DNA of 64,000 bases from Furcasterigmium furcatum (taxonomy: Eukaryota > Ascomycota > Sordariomycetes > Glomerellales > Plectosphaerellaceae): positions 1,240,001 through 1,304,000 of the forward strand of contig BCIA01000007.1 in NCBI GenBank assembly GCA_001599815.1, in the 5' to 3' direction. Every line of letters starts with the position of its first letter. The stretch's first letter is position 1. The notes under the pieces were generated by a model. That model had not been told where the DNA came from and searched no databases. It saw only the letters and a program-made list of their open reading frames with translations. Made by a program: the position numbers and the translations under genes. Of this stretch, positions 8,798 to 20,500 are shown one piece after another.

Positions 8798-11303
8798 TTA
8801 CATCCCCGAGGGTGCGAGCCCATTCTCGGCTGCCGTCTCGCCAATCCCCACGCTTCGTTTAAACTCTCGAAGCCAGTCGGGGTTGTCCGCCGGTGTCTGG
8901 TTCCATGGGTCGTCGCTGCGAAATTCAGTATCAGGTCCAGAGTGTGTTGGCGTCGACTTACTCTTCATACCAGATCCAGCGCGCCTGGTATTGCAGCTCC
9001 TCGTCCGTCGGCATGTGAGCGCTCGGGTTCCTGGGAGAGGTTGTGCTGGCGACGAACCGCGAGAGGCCCTTGGCCAGCCGCTTGTAGCAGCTCGCATGGA
9101 TGACAGATGTCAAGGGGTTCTTTTTCGTGGTGTGACTTGGGGTGAACTCTGACGTTTGAGTGTTCCGCGCGTCGAAGTCTTCGAGGCAGGCCGACAATGC
9201 CGGACCCAGTCTATTCCTTGGAGTTGACGAGCTCTCGCACGCAGGTAGATCTGCCCGTTGGCGGAAGGGGGCCAGCCACTTCGTAGAGGCGTGAACGAGA
9301 CGAGTTAGCATACCCCCAAAGACGCCATAAGTCGCGGGCGACAGCGCCTCCATGCGCTGCACGATCGCAGCAGCTTCATGCTGTAGCTCCGCATCCGAGA
9401 CATCAACACCGAGAATCTTGGACACGTCGACGTATTGATGCAACTGCATCTCCATATCACAGCCCTCGAAGATACCCTGCTTCCCCCTGATCTTGAGCGC
9501 CGTGAACCGCGACCTCGCCGCGCTCTTCATAGGTCGGACACGGGCCTGAGCGGCGATCTCCTCGGATGACATTATCAGGTCGCGGAGCCAGGAAAAACAG
9601 ACCGGCTCAAGGGGATCATCGTTCACCAGCTCTGCGCTGAATATAACGCAACAGGCTTCGTACTGCAGCTCAGCGTCTGAGGGAGTCCATTCGGTGCCGT
9701 TGGTGTTGGAAGGGTGGTGGAGGACGAATTGGTCCAGTTCCAACCGAATCAGGTTGAAAGCGCTGGAGGGCGTCTCCGGGGGGCCTTGATGCGTTGTAAA
9801 CGGCCAGGGGGAGTCCCTCTCGTAAGGTATTAGATCTAGGAGATGTCAGCCTATCCCATTAGTTAATCCCAGATCTGAGCAGGTTAACCAACAAGGTGCA
9901 ATTGCGTTTTCAACCATATCCAGCACAGCAGGCTCAAACCCCCAGTCTCCCTGCCAGTCGTCCATCATCTTTCCGTCCCGAAAGTGCTCAGCAAGATGGT
10001 CCGCCCGGTCGTTCCAGTCGGCCAGCATCGCGCCACAGAACCCACACCGCGACCGTATGTCCTTGCTCTCGCGCTTCCATGCGTCCATCAGCCACTTGCT
10101 AAACCGCGCATTATGCACAAGTCTGAGATGCTGCTGGAGGTGGTCCTTCCTGTAGAACGTCCGGTCTTCGATAGCCCGCTCGGCGCAGGGAAGGTGGTTA
10201 TGCGATATGACGTGCGCCTGGTCGGGATCGACGAGGCCGCAGTAGACGCACACAGGCTGGAAGGTTTCGGTCACGAAAACAGGGCCGCTGGGGGCGCATA
10301 TCCACTCCTCGAGGGAGAGATGGAGGGATTTCTCGTGTCGTTGCCAGTTGTGCTTGGTCTTGAAGGTCTCGGTGCAAAAGGTGCATTGGAAAGTGTTCAC
10401 GGCGACCGATAGCATCTTCCCAGTGTTGTTGCCGTCGAGTACCCGTCTGCGTCTTTTCTTGATGGCACGCCTGAGATTCTGGATCGAGCCAAGGGATGTC
10501 CGGGATTCGTTGGACCAGGCTGAAGCAAAGGAGCTGCCACTGGATTGAGATGTGCCAGCGCCACTCGCAGACGAGGGGGAGTAGAGAGACCTTGCAGGGC
10601 CAGATGAGGCTCTTCTTGGCGCCGTGGATTCTTCGAGGCCAGACACAGCTTGAGCGATGGCCAAGACGCTGGCGGGCTCGTGGTCGGGGGGCGAGTACTG
10701 CCACCTCTCTAGGGGGTTGAGGTGCTCAAAAGGTGCAGGCGACGGGCGACGGCGACGAAGGGCCTCGGCAATATCGAGCGTGCGATCACGAGTTGTCGAC
10801 GGCCGCAGGACGGTTTTTTGCTTCCATCTCCTTCTGGAGTTGGACATCCAATTGACCACCTGCTGCTTCTGTAGGCCGGTCTGCCGCTGGAGGAGCTCAA
10901 TATCGGCGGGCGTCGGGTACGGGTGCTCTGCGTTGTTGGACATCCAGGTCTTCAAGACGCGCAATGAAGCTGATGAGAATCTTTGTCCAATCTTGGGAAG
11001 CCGAGTGACATTAGCATCGTCCGGTGGTGGAAGGGAGATGTTGATGGGCTCGGAGGGGCTGGGCGGCACAGGGTCGAGGACGTTGCGGACGCAAACGGAG
11101 TCCATCATCCCGACTCGATCCGCATTTTTCATATTACTACATGGTCCAGTATTTGGCATGTGCGCAAAGGATGATTCCCAGAGATTTGGGGCCGCAGAGG
11201 TCGACTCCTCGAGCGACAGTTGTTGGCCAGAGTCTATGTCGCCGGGATTGGGGTTGAGCCAGGGGCCAGCCCCCCGAGTCTGGACTGACGGTTGTTCGGG
11301 CAT
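8798..11303 (-). CDS. homeobox and C2H2 zinc-finger transcription factor
   Basis: Three exons join in phase: 11303-9893, 9835-8962 and 8915-8798, giving 800 residues. A homeodomain lies near residues 115-175 (recognition helix QQVVNWMSNSRRRWKQ, with the WxxNxRRR core). It is followed by C2H2-like fingers at about 310-440: FQCTFCTETF..HNWQRHEKSLH, CVYCGLVDP..H..HLPC, TFYRKDHLQQHLRLVH and RCGFCGAMLADWNDRADHLAEH. The C-terminal 330 residues after the first intron belong to the same fungal family (LELDQFVLHH, AELQHEAAAIVQRME, DDDPWNQTPADNPDWLREFK). It is a nuclear DNA-binding regulator with unknown targets. Start: the Met at 11303 has a good context (A at -3); the frame is open to a weaker Met at 11441. 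GTAAGTT at the stop codon leaves room for a further short exon. Confidence 0.85.
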
Positions 11304-12206
11304 GGTTGATGATGTATTTGGCTGGATAACACGAAAAGGGCCCCTTTTTAGGGAGAAGATGACATTTGTGCAAGGAAATTGCAAGTGTCCCTTGAAGCGG
11401 AGGTTCCGGCTGTTATCAGTCGAAGACGAGTCATAGGTCAAGGCTGATAGAAGTCGTGTCGATTTCGCCCTTGCCCAGAATGGGTCTTCGGCTTCCGGCG
11501 ATCAGATTGACGAATAGGCGCCCAGCAGCCGTCGACAGTAGTGTGCAACCCGCGCTAGGACGGGGTCGGAGCTGCGGACAGTGGTGACCAACATGCCCAG
11601 AAATTGGCCTGCAAGGTGTCTCGGAATGTCTAGCAAAGCGGCAGAGTGGCGGCTGATCATTAACAATCAGTACGTACCCCTCGATTGCAGTTTCGTCGCG
11701 TGTTGATGGGAGGTGGCTGTCATGTCCAAGGTCACAGAATCGAAATCAAGGTCGGTTTGAGGTGGTGGTGGTCCACTTAATCGTTTAGGTACTCGTCTAT
11801 CCTCGTTTCGTTCCCGACGCCCTTTCGTTTGGATCTTGTGGACCTTCGCTCCCGCTGGCGATGCCGGCGTCGGTAATAGGGGTGTGCGAGCTCGGGGCCT
11901 TGATTCTAGATCCTTGAGGGGAACTTCAAGCTGGAAAGTTCTCTGGCACCTCGCCTTTTTGGTGCAGCCAGCTTCACTGAACCCTGACCGACCACAAACG
12001 GGACTGAGGAGTTGATGGCCACTTCAGCACGAAATCTCAAATCAGTGACGTCTACCTTTGACGCTCAACGGCCAGGTTCTGCTCGATCTCAAGCGCCGAA
12101 ATGTGTGGCGGTAGAACAGCTCAGCCGGTAGCAATCCGTGTCATGAAAGGCATGCGGTTCTTGATCGGGGTCCTTGACAAAACTACCTCTACTCTGACGG
12201 CACCTC
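11304..12206. other. intergenic region upstream of the homeobox gene
   Basis: About 0.9 kb containing the probable 5' leader and promoter of the homeobox gene (first 140 bases remain open in frame with it) and the 3' end of the downstream minus-strand regulator. A CT/AG-rich stretch is present, but no repeat, RNA gene or convincing open frame. Confidence 0.4.
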
Positions 12207-13833
12207 CTAATCTATGCTCGTCGCCATCTTGTAATCCCATATCCCGTCAAAACTATTAAGGAGTTCTTTCTGCTCGGAGGTAGTTGTTTGCTCCGGTATC
12301 TCGACCCTGTTTATGGGAGTCCATGGCCATTCCGTCGCCGGCGTTCCATTCGTGGACGTTTCCGCTTCCAACTCCGGGACTTGCTGTTCCGCCGGGGTCA
12401 AGGTGTTCGGAAGAGCCGCATCTTGCCAGATGCTCTCCGTAGATGCAAGGCACAGATGAAGCAGCTGACGAGCTTTGGTTTTCATGTTTAGGAGGGCCTG
12501 GGAAGCCGGCGTCCCCGACTTCGACTGAGTCTCCTCAACCAGTGTTCTGGCCACCATGATCATGGGCCGTAGCAAGTGGACCTCGGGCCCGCGTCCCCGG
12601 GCGCCTGTGCTGGCTCGCCGCAAAGATGTTTCGACTGTATGCATGATGCTTGCAATCGTTTTTTCCAGTCTTCCCATTCTGATGTCTTCCCAGAATTCGA
12701 CGTGGTCGGCCTGAAGGGCAGAATGCTTCGGCCTCAGTTGGTACAGGGCCAGCATAATGCGGTTGAAGGTGAGGTGCAGATTTGTCTGGATAGTCTGGGT
12801 GATTCGATCCGAATCAAGATCTGTATGACTCTCCGGATCCAGATTCAGCCCTCCGCTTTGTGCGTCTGTAAACCATTGTGCGATGGCCTGCACCTTCCAG
12901 AATGCAGCGTCGTGTATTAGATGTCCCCGCTGGGAAGAGAATGGTGTTGATGTCTTTCCTTTTGCGACGGTTGAACGACACGAAGACATTATCCCAGCCA
13001 TTTCCTCGCAGAGGGTCTTGGTTCGGAGGAAAATCAGCGCTCTTTGGGTTCGCGTCCAGTATTCAGAGTACAAATCGCCTGGCGATGCAACGGATGCCAA
13101 GTCGAAGTCTTCCACACACAGAGATATGTTAGCTGTGGCCTTGAGGTCGAGAGCGGGGTTGTAGATCATTGTAAGATCTTCTAACGAGTAGCGCAGTAAA
13201 TAGAGCTGCTCTCTCAAGAAAGCACAAGACCATATCCGTCGTTCCAAAGGGCTTCGCGGGGATGCTCGAGAAACATCCGGCGCACGCTGCAGGTTTGTGA
13301 TCGCAAGTCGTAACCATCCTGCGGCTTCATCCTTATGGCGACGAATGCCGTTGCAATCCGCGCCATATGCAAATAAAAGCAAGACCTGAGTATCACGGAT
13401 GGTGTCCGACCTCTTGTCAGAGGTCAGGTACTTCTGTAGGTAATGTTCCGTCAGAAATCTGAGAATGGGGACGGCGCCATGCCCCAGAAGGATTTTGATG
13501 TACCTCGAGTTCCCTAACGCATAACTCGAATGCCGCGTTTCGACTTTCGTGTCCTTGCTGCCCCAACAGCTCGCAGTCGAGCCAAGGGACGGTTGAGGCC
13601 AGGAGCGCATGGTGCAAAATATTGTCCGGCGAATAGAAGGCCCTTCCATCTCGGCAGGCCGAAAAGATCGGGCCTGTTTCCAGAACAGGGACCTCAAAAT
13701 ATACGTGATCCAGGTAAACTCTCGCTATTGCGGTGGCAAGTACGCCGAGGTGACTGGTACATGCCATGGCAGCCGACTCGGGCTCGAGGTGGTATTGATC
13801 GTCTGCGAGGAGGCTGGGTTCCCTAGACTCCAT
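12207..13833 (-). CDS. Fungal_trans-domain regulator lacking a zinc cluster
   Basis: Two exons, 13833-13504 and 13433-12207, join in phase (70-bp intron) to give 518 residues. The fold of the fungal-specific transcription factor middle homology region is visible: YLDHVYFEVPVLETGPIF, DNILHHALLASTVPWLD, a helix pair around DTQVLLLFAYGADC, then EAAGWLRLAITNL, ERRIWSCAFLREQLYLLRYS and CVEDFDLAS. These match, in order, the landmarks of ctf1/Fungal_trans proteins. No CxxCRxRKxxC cluster occurs in this frame or in the 750 bases upstream, so the protein starts directly before the middle homology region. It may be a natural cluster-less regulator, or a gene whose DNA-binding exon was lost. It is divergent from the Zn2Cys6 gene at 14762. 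Confidence 0.7.
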
Positions 13834-14761
13834 TTCTTGTTGGCGTCCGATCGGGGTGGTGGGAGGGAGGCTGATGGGAGCATGGCGAAGGTCATTAATT
13901 CATGGGACCGTGTCCCCGTATCCAGTGACAGGCGTTTGGGGGATTCGAGGCTGCTCTGGGCGGCAACATCGACTCCGTCAACTCCGTGTTTACAAGCGGG
14001 CTTCTGGTGCAAGGGCGCAGTGTCGAATGTCGGTGTATCATTCCACGGCGGTCGTTGTTGAGTCATGTTGCGCCTTGGCAACAGCCAGCCCTCAACTAGC
14101 TCGACGGGCCGGCAGGACGGTGTACGCTGTGAGCATCGGCAGGCATCCAGCTCTGGCCGCGGGCAGACACACGGAGAAGCGCGGCAGCTGAATAGCCGTC
14201 CCCACAGGACCGGCGGATACAAAGGCTCAAGGCGGAGGAAGTTCTGATCCTGGCATGATTCTCCCGGAATGAAACGAGAATGGCTAAACCTAGATATACG
14301 ATCATCGATAGTCGTAGAAGCCGCGGGAAGACGGTGGCACTCTGATCATGTCAAGAGCCTTGCATGCAAGCTCGGGTCGTGCCGTAATACAGGTCGATGA
14401 AGAGCCCCCATTTGAGCCAGCCTCCCCCAATAACTCGAGTAAGCCCTGTACATGAGACCTATCAAGTACTACTAGTACATGCGATATAGCATAAAAGTAC
14501 TACCCCCAGTTTACTAGTACAGTTAGTATGTGCCTGTTTAGTAGTAGTCCCGCCACTTCTCCGCTTCCCCAGCGCGGGGTAGCTGGTGTTGCTTGGGGAC
14601 GCCTTTCTCCAGACCTCCGATGCCCTTCAGCCGAATCAACCCAAACTTGAACAAACGTGTTTCTCCTAACATTCAGCTGCTGATCCCCGCGATACATCCC
14701 CCATCCCAATCTCCATTATACCATTGTACTCCTTCTATCTCTGCTCATCAACGGGCGTACC
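13834..14761. promoter_or_regulatory. shared divergent promoter between two regulator genes
   Basis: About 0.93 kb between the cluster-less regulator (-) and the Zn2Cys6 regulator (+). It should hold both promoters. Minus-strand frames at 13840-14222 are open but have no family resemblance and no splice site that joins in phase to the neighbouring exon. A local AT-rich patch with repeated TACTAGTA palindromes lies at 14465-14520. Confidence 0.5.
14465..14520. repeat. paired TACTAGTA palindromes in an AT-rich patch
   Basis: Two exact TACTAGTA 8-bp palindromes (14470-14477 and 14512-14519), each extended to CTAGTAC, flank an AGTACTAC element at 14496-14503. The patch lies 240-290 bp before the Zn2Cys6 start codon. 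It resembles a set of dyad protein-binding sites; a third copy lies at 8398-8405. No known factor is assigned. Confidence 0.45.
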
Positions 14762-17080
14762 ATGTCAGATACAGCGGACGACTCAGATGGCCAGGAGAGC
14801 CGCCGCAAAAGGATCCGGCAGGCTTGCTTGAACTGCAGGTAGGTGACTCGTGGCTACTACTATGGGCGCTTCCTTTTGACGCTGAGTTTTTGATTAGGAG
14901 GAAGAAGGTCCGGTGCGGCGGTGAGAAGCCGATCTGCACGTTTTGCAGCCGGCTTTCCCAAACGTGCATCTATGCCGAAGATGGCCGGAGCAACCGGAGG
15001 GCATCTTCCACGAATCCAGTCAGTGGCATGGACGACGAGAGTCTTCTTGGTTCTGCGACAGTATTGCCTGCCTCCCTGTCTTGCCATGCGCGACAATCCA
15101 AAGAGGTCCAGCATGACCTGGCCAAGAAAGTCGAGGCAATGGATGACCGACTGGCGAGGATGGAAACCGCTCTACAGAGGTACGCAACCCTTCAACGGTG
15201 ATTTTTCTCTCGTTGATCTGACTGAATATGAATTTCACAGCGTGACAGGTCTGCTGACCTCGATGGCTTCGAGTTCACAAGCGCAAACACCACGGCAATC
15301 CTACACAACCTCATCTGATCAAGGTCACAAGTCAGAAGCCCCTCAGCAGGTTGCCCCGGCATCAGCCCCCTTCAACTATTCACCGCCGGTGCACACCCTC
15401 CTCTTCGCTGCTGATGTTTACTTTCGCTTTTGTCATAATCAGCCCTACTCTCTCTTCCACGAAGCCACCTTCAGACAACGTCTGGTCAATGGAGAGGTTC
15501 CCGACCACCTGGTATGGGCTCTGCTTGCGGCAGCTCGCCGTTTCGCTACCCTCCCGGAGTTGCATCCTCAGTTGCCCGATGATCCATTGGGGCTCGCAAA
15601 GCTCTCATGGGAAAATCTCAAGCTGCCCTGGAACGGCGTCAAAGATGACCAGGAGGCGGTCAGCGTCATCCAAACCATTGTGTTGCTTGTCAACACCGAG
15701 CACACCTGTAAGAATGGAGAGCGCCTATGGAGTGCTACATCTGACAGCGTTTTTAGCTGGCCAATGCACAGCGGCATATATGAAGCTTGGTTTCGCACTT
15801 CGAACAGCCATGCATTCTCGTCTCCATGCCGAGCCTGACGTCGAATTGCCTATTACCTTTCGGGAGGAGCGTAAACGGACTTTCTGGTCGATCTATCTCC
15901 AAGACAGGCTCATATCCCTCGCCAGAGAGCGAACGCCGGTTCTGCGAGATGAAATGTGCCGAATCGCTCTCCCATGCTCCGAGGCCGCATTTCGCGAAGG
16001 CAGGGTCGAGGATTGTCCGAGGTTGTACCAACTGGTCGGCGACGAGTTGGATGAAGCAGCAGTGGAACGTTGCTGTCCTCTTGCCTTGATCGTAGTCATG
16101 GCATCGGCACTCAATCGGGTATCAGAGTATGCTCTCCACGAGAACAGATACTCGGAGCTTGGAGCGCCTTGGTCTCCCTCATCTCCTTACACATCCATAT
16201 CAGCCTCCCTGCTACAGCTCGAGGTCCATTTCGGTATGGGTGAGCCCTTCGGAGACGCCCTCAAACGCAGGAACTTCGTCGAAGGCGCCACGGACCAGTA
16301 CGTCACGAGTTCTTTCCTGTACGGCAAGTCCATCTTCCACCTCTCGCATTGTCTTCTTCACCACCCTTTCCTACTGCATAAGCGTCTGCAGCGCATCAAG
16401 CAGAAAGCCCCTGCAAGCTTCTCGAAGAATGCCCGGGACACTTGCAGGCTCCACGCGAGAAGTATAACAGGGATGAAGAACTCCAGGAGCCACACGGTTC
16501 TGATGTTACCATCTCTGTACGCATATTGCTATATGGTTGCCGGCACAATCCACGCGCTCAACCTGAACGACAATGATAGCGCGGTCCGAGACGACGCCGG
16601 TGAACATTTCAAGCTTGCGTCGGATTTTCTGAGTGATCTTGCTCGATACTGGGGTCATGCGGCACTGATGGTGAGTCTTCATTGGCATCAGCCCGTGGAG
16701 CGAGACTAACTAAGCTCTTGCAGGCTACGAGACTTGAACGCTTCCGCCAAAAGGTCGAGGGACACGACTTCCTTGTCGACTCCTGGAGAGACCGAGCCCG
16801 GGGATCTGAGTTCGACGAAAAGGCGCTGTGGCAAAGCATTGATTACTCCCTTTTATCCACGCCAACCAGGCCCGGAAGCCCTGAGCTGGAGAATCAACCG
16901 GGACCCGTGCAAGAAATAGACTTCTCGCCAAGCTATCTCTTTGACTTCCCCCTTCCCGAGTTTGGGAACCTGAACAACTCGGAAGTGGAAGCATACGGGG
17001 GCTTCATGCTAACCCCAGACACCATGCATCACTTCCCAGAACTGAGGATTGTCCAAGGCGACATGGAGACCACGGACTAA
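14762..17080 (+). CDS. Zn2Cys6 transcription factor, candidate cluster regulator
   Basis: Five exons join in phase: 14762-14838, 14898-15179, 15241-15707, 15757-16670 and 16724-17080, giving 698 residues. The binuclear zinc cluster is complete, C-X2-C-X6-C-X6-C-X2-C-X6-C from Cys22 (ACLNCRRKKVRCGGEKPICT...), with a basic stretch before it (RRKRIRQ). The linker and a short coiled coil follow (KKVEAMDDRLARMETAL, about residue 100). The Fungal_trans domain covers about 160-500 (FRFCHNQPYSLFHEATF, GQCTAAYMKLGFALRTAMH, ERKRTFWSIYLQDRLISLAR). The acidic, Phe-rich tail (IDFSPSYLFDFPLPEFGN) may be an activation region. It lies at the left edge of the catabolic cluster and ends only 94 bp from the acyl-CoA synthetase stop, so it is the natural candidate for its pathway-specific activator. 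Confidence 0.92.
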
Positions 17081-17174
17081 AGTAGTCCACTCCCGCTCCA
17101 GGAAAGCTCCAGGAACAAGGTGTTAAATGCAGATAGTGAGACATAAAATGGAGAATGATTCTGCCGAATTTCAT

Positions 17175-19216
17175 CTACAGCTTCGAAGACGGGCGCTTTT
17201 GTTCAGCGACGAGCTTGTCGCCAATCTCGCGCAGAACTTCTTTACGAATCTTACCGGTGCCGGTTACAGGGAACTCCGTGACCACCTCTCCCTTCCCTAC
17301 CCAGAATGCTCTGCTTGGGGCCTTCTGCCGTGAGAGGGTTTCCCACAGCCATGCTTTTATGTCCCCCAACGAGGGCTTTACATGGCCTGCGCGGAGCTGG
17401 AGGAAGGCTGTGACGGCCTCGCCATACTTGATGTCCTTCAAGCCCACGACGCTGGCACCACTGATAGCTGGATGCTGGAGGAGTCTCTCCTCGATTTCGA
17501 GTGGGTAGATGTTCTCACCGCCTTTTAACCACACATTGTTAGTTAGCATACCGCTTTTCAACATAACGACAAAATAGGGAACTCGGGGTCGCTCAAAACT
17601 GGATGCGTGCAACGTACCTCTGATGATGATGTCCTTGATACGCCCGGTGATGCGCAGGTATCCGTCCTCGTCAATGACCCCTTCGTCACCGGTGTACATC
17701 CACCGGGTGCCATGCTCGTCGTGGATCATGACTTCATCTGTTTTCTCGGGGTTTCTGAAGTAGCCCGACTGAAGGAGCCAGCCTGCGACGCAGACCTCGC
17801 CGCGGACGCCACGAGGCACAATCTTGTTGTCGACATCAACAATCTTGGCCTTGACGTGAGGGAGTACGCGGCCCACGGTCTCAAGCTTCCTCTCGGGCGT
17901 GTCGGAAACCTCCGTCATGAAGCTCGCGGGAGCTGTCTCCGTCATGCCTACACTGGTTTCAGCATCGATGACGGGGGCGAAAGCAAACCACCGCGGGTGC
18001 CGCATCCACGGTAGGTCGAAACATACCGTAGGTAATGCCAATATGCTGGTACCCGAGCTTCATCTCGAGCTCAGTGAGCAAGGTCGGAGGCACCTTGGTC
18101 CCTGCGGCGATGCCCTTCCGAATGGTCTGCACGCTGCGTCCGGTCTTCTCGAGTTCTTGTAAGACAGCGATGAGCATGGTAGGAACACCATGAAGAACCG
18201 TGCATTTCTCCTTGATTATCATATCTACCACGGCAGGTGCTTCGAAATCGCGACGGGCGAAGATGATGGACGATCCATGAGTGAATGATGCCAACAAGCC
18301 AGCCACCAGGCCGAAGCAATGGAAGAGCGGAGGCCCGCAGCAGATAACGTCGTTGGGAGTGATCTGCAAGTACTCTCCGATGAAGAAACCATTGTTGGTA
18401 ATGTTGCTGAACACCAGTTAGCAGATCGGCCTGTGCTGTGCGGCATCCAACCGCATCGATATCCCGTACTGGTGGCTAAGCATGGCTGCCTTGGGAGAGC
18501 CTGTCGTTCCGCTGGTGAACTGAATGTTGACGGTGGAGTACGGGTCGACCGAGTCCTCCACGCTCTTCAAGGCAGCAGGGTCGACCGCGTCCCCAAGAGA
18601 CAACACGTCGTTCCAGGTCATTGGGGGATTCGGTATATCATCCCAGCGGGTCGCGACGATCCGCTTCAGCCCGCCGAGCCGGGGCTTGATATGATCCAGC
18701 AGGGGAGCAGTGCGTCTTCGATCAACAACATCCGAGAGAAACAGTACGCTCGGCTCTGTATTTCGGATGGACGTTAGCTGGAGACTTCGAATCCGCCTTT
18801 GACCCCGAAGCTTCCTGCTCGGCACGGCTTGCGAACATACCTGTATGCTTCAGCGCACGCTCGCATTCTGGGATCGTATATGTCTTGTTGATGATGACAA
18901 GAACGGCACCGATGCGCCCAGCGGCGAAGAAGAGCTCAACAAATCTCTCGTCGTCACCGGAGAGGATAGCGATGCGGTCCCCCTTTGCCACTTCCATGGC
19001 AAGCAGACCCCGAGCCACGCGCTTGGACCTCTCGTTGAGCTCCTGATAGCTGAGGCGTGCATTACTCCAGCCAACAATGACGGCATCTTTTGATCCATGC
19101 AGCTCTGCTTGCTTATCTGCGAGTTGACCCAAGGTCAAGCTAAAAAGCTTAGGCTTGTTTAGTCCCTGCACTAGGGAGGGCTCCGGGGTGGGCGACTGAT
19201 CGAGAACGGCTTGCAT
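17175..19216 (-). CDS. peroxisomal AMP-forming acyl-CoA synthetase (AtuH-like role)
   Basis: Five exons, 19216-18841, 18755-18470, 18406-18027, 17947-17618 and 17521-17175, join in phase to 572 residues, standard for the ANL superfamily. The P-loop-like motif A3 is FTSGTTGSPKAAMLSH (about residue 200), followed by the GYQHIGITYGMTET adenine-binding region, WMYTGDEGVIDEDGYL, GRIKDIIIRGGENIYP (hinge and A8) and the C-terminal Lys motif TGTGKIRKEVL. It activates a carboxylic acid to its CoA ester with ATP. The C-terminus SSKL ends in a perfect PTS1, placing it in peroxisomes. It shares a 391-bp divergent promoter with the crotonase at 19608. The last intron uses an AAG acceptor. Chain-length preference cannot be read from sequence; a branched medium-chain acid fits the neighbours. 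Confidence 0.92.
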
Positions 19217-19607
19217 CGTGATGTGAGTCTCTTGATGGCAGAAACAAATGTCTGGAAGTGTAGATAATGGTACAGAAGGAAAGTCCCAAAGTCGCAGCCA
19301 CAGGAGGTCTTTATTGATGGCACGGGCATCATGGCCTATGTGCCCGGCCAGGCGTTAGAGTGGTGATCCTGGACGCGGGACGGTGCACCTCCCGCCGCCC
19401 GGCAGCACGGCAACATGGACGGAGCAGAATCCCGTGCCATGCCAACACCACTGAACCGCCCGTGGCCCACGACTCAGCTGGTGAAGGTTCGACAGGACAT
19501 CTACTTGATCAGCTCTTTCCCACCCACATGCTTCGAACTACCTACGAGACAGCCCCTTGGTACGCCTCGTTCTCATTGAAACGTCTCTTTCTCGTCCAGT
19601 ATCAACT
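19217..19607. promoter_or_regulatory. divergent promoter of acyl-CoA synthetase and first crotonase
   Basis: A 391-bp spacer between two start codons on opposite strands, so both genes probably share control elements. It is GC-rich in the middle (gacgcgggacggtgcacc near 19373), with CGG/CCG half sites that a Zn2Cys6 protein could bind. I cannot assign a specific site. Confidence 0.5.
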
Positions 19608-20500
19608 ATGCCTTCCGAAGAGCAGACCTCGTCACCACCTGCAACGCGGCACTGTCTGCTATCCCGACCTTCCTCTCACATACTTCTAGTACTTATAAAC
19701 CGACAGGAGAAGTTGAATAGCTTGACAGTCGAGGCCAGCCACGAGCTCGACTCGGTGTTTCGTTGGTTCGACGACGAGCCAACCCTCCGAGTCGCAATCA
19801 TCAGCGGTGTCGGCACGGCATTTTGTGCGGGAGCTGACCTCAAAGGTTCGCTTTGCGGCTCCTTTTCCAATTGTTTTCTTCACATTGCTCAGGCTGACGC
19901 CCGCCCGCAGAATGGATGTCTAACAACAAGAAGGGCGTGCCCCTGAAGCTCCCCGAAAATGGCTTTGGAGGTCTTTCTTTCCGACATGGAAAGAAACCTG
20001 TGATTGCAGCAGTCAACGGCCCTGCCTTGGGAGGAGGGTGCGAGATGGTAGCGAACTGCGATCTCGTCATTGCTTCGGCATCGGCCACGTTTGCCCTGCC
20101 GGAGGTAAAGAGAGGCGTTACCCCGTTTGGCGGAGCTCTACCTCGCATGATGATGACGATGGGGAAGCAGCGGGCGACGGAGATGGCTCTCACCGGGCGC
20201 GCAGCGACTGCCGCCGAATTCAAGGATGCCGGGATCTGTAACCATGTCGTGGAGGATGGACAAGACGTGGTGGCCAAGGCGGTCGAGATTGCCCGGCTGA
20301 TTTCTGATAACAGTCCTGATGCAGTCATCATCACCAGGGAGGGATTGAAGCTCGGGTGGGAGGCTCTCGGAGTTGCAGATGCCAGCCGGATTTTCTTTGA
20401 TGGCTGGAGCAAGCGCATCTACGAAGGACCGAACATGCAGGAAGGGCTCAATGCTTTCGCTGAGAAGCGAGCACCTCGCTGGAGTGACAGCAAGCTCTAG
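19608..20500 (+). CDS. peroxisomal enoyl-CoA hydratase/isomerase (crotonase)
   Basis: Two exons, 19608-19845 and 19911-20500, join in phase to 275 residues, the usual crotonase length. The oxyanion-hole segments are AFCAGADLKEW and NGPALGGGCEM. Both catalytic Glu positions of enoyl-CoA hydratase are present (Glu in GGGCEMVANCD and Glu in LPEVKRGVTPFGG). It should hydrate 2-trans-enoyl-CoA or act on a related CoA ester during beta-oxidation. The C-terminus SDSKL carries a perfect PTS1, so it is peroxisomal. The frame is open upstream of the chosen Met at 19608, which gives the normal family length. It is one of two different crotonases in the cluster. Confidence 0.92.

Noticed and set aside
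8958..9743. Separate gene downstream of the homeobox gene
   Set aside because: It lacks an ATG at its start and joins in phase to the homeobox frame through a 57-bp intron with a branch-like CTGAC; it is the second exon.
13725..14222. Zinc cluster exon for the regulator at 12207-13833
   Set aside because: The frame has scattered Cys residues (CVCPRPELDACRC) but not the CxxC-x6-C spacing, and no splice pair joins it in phase.
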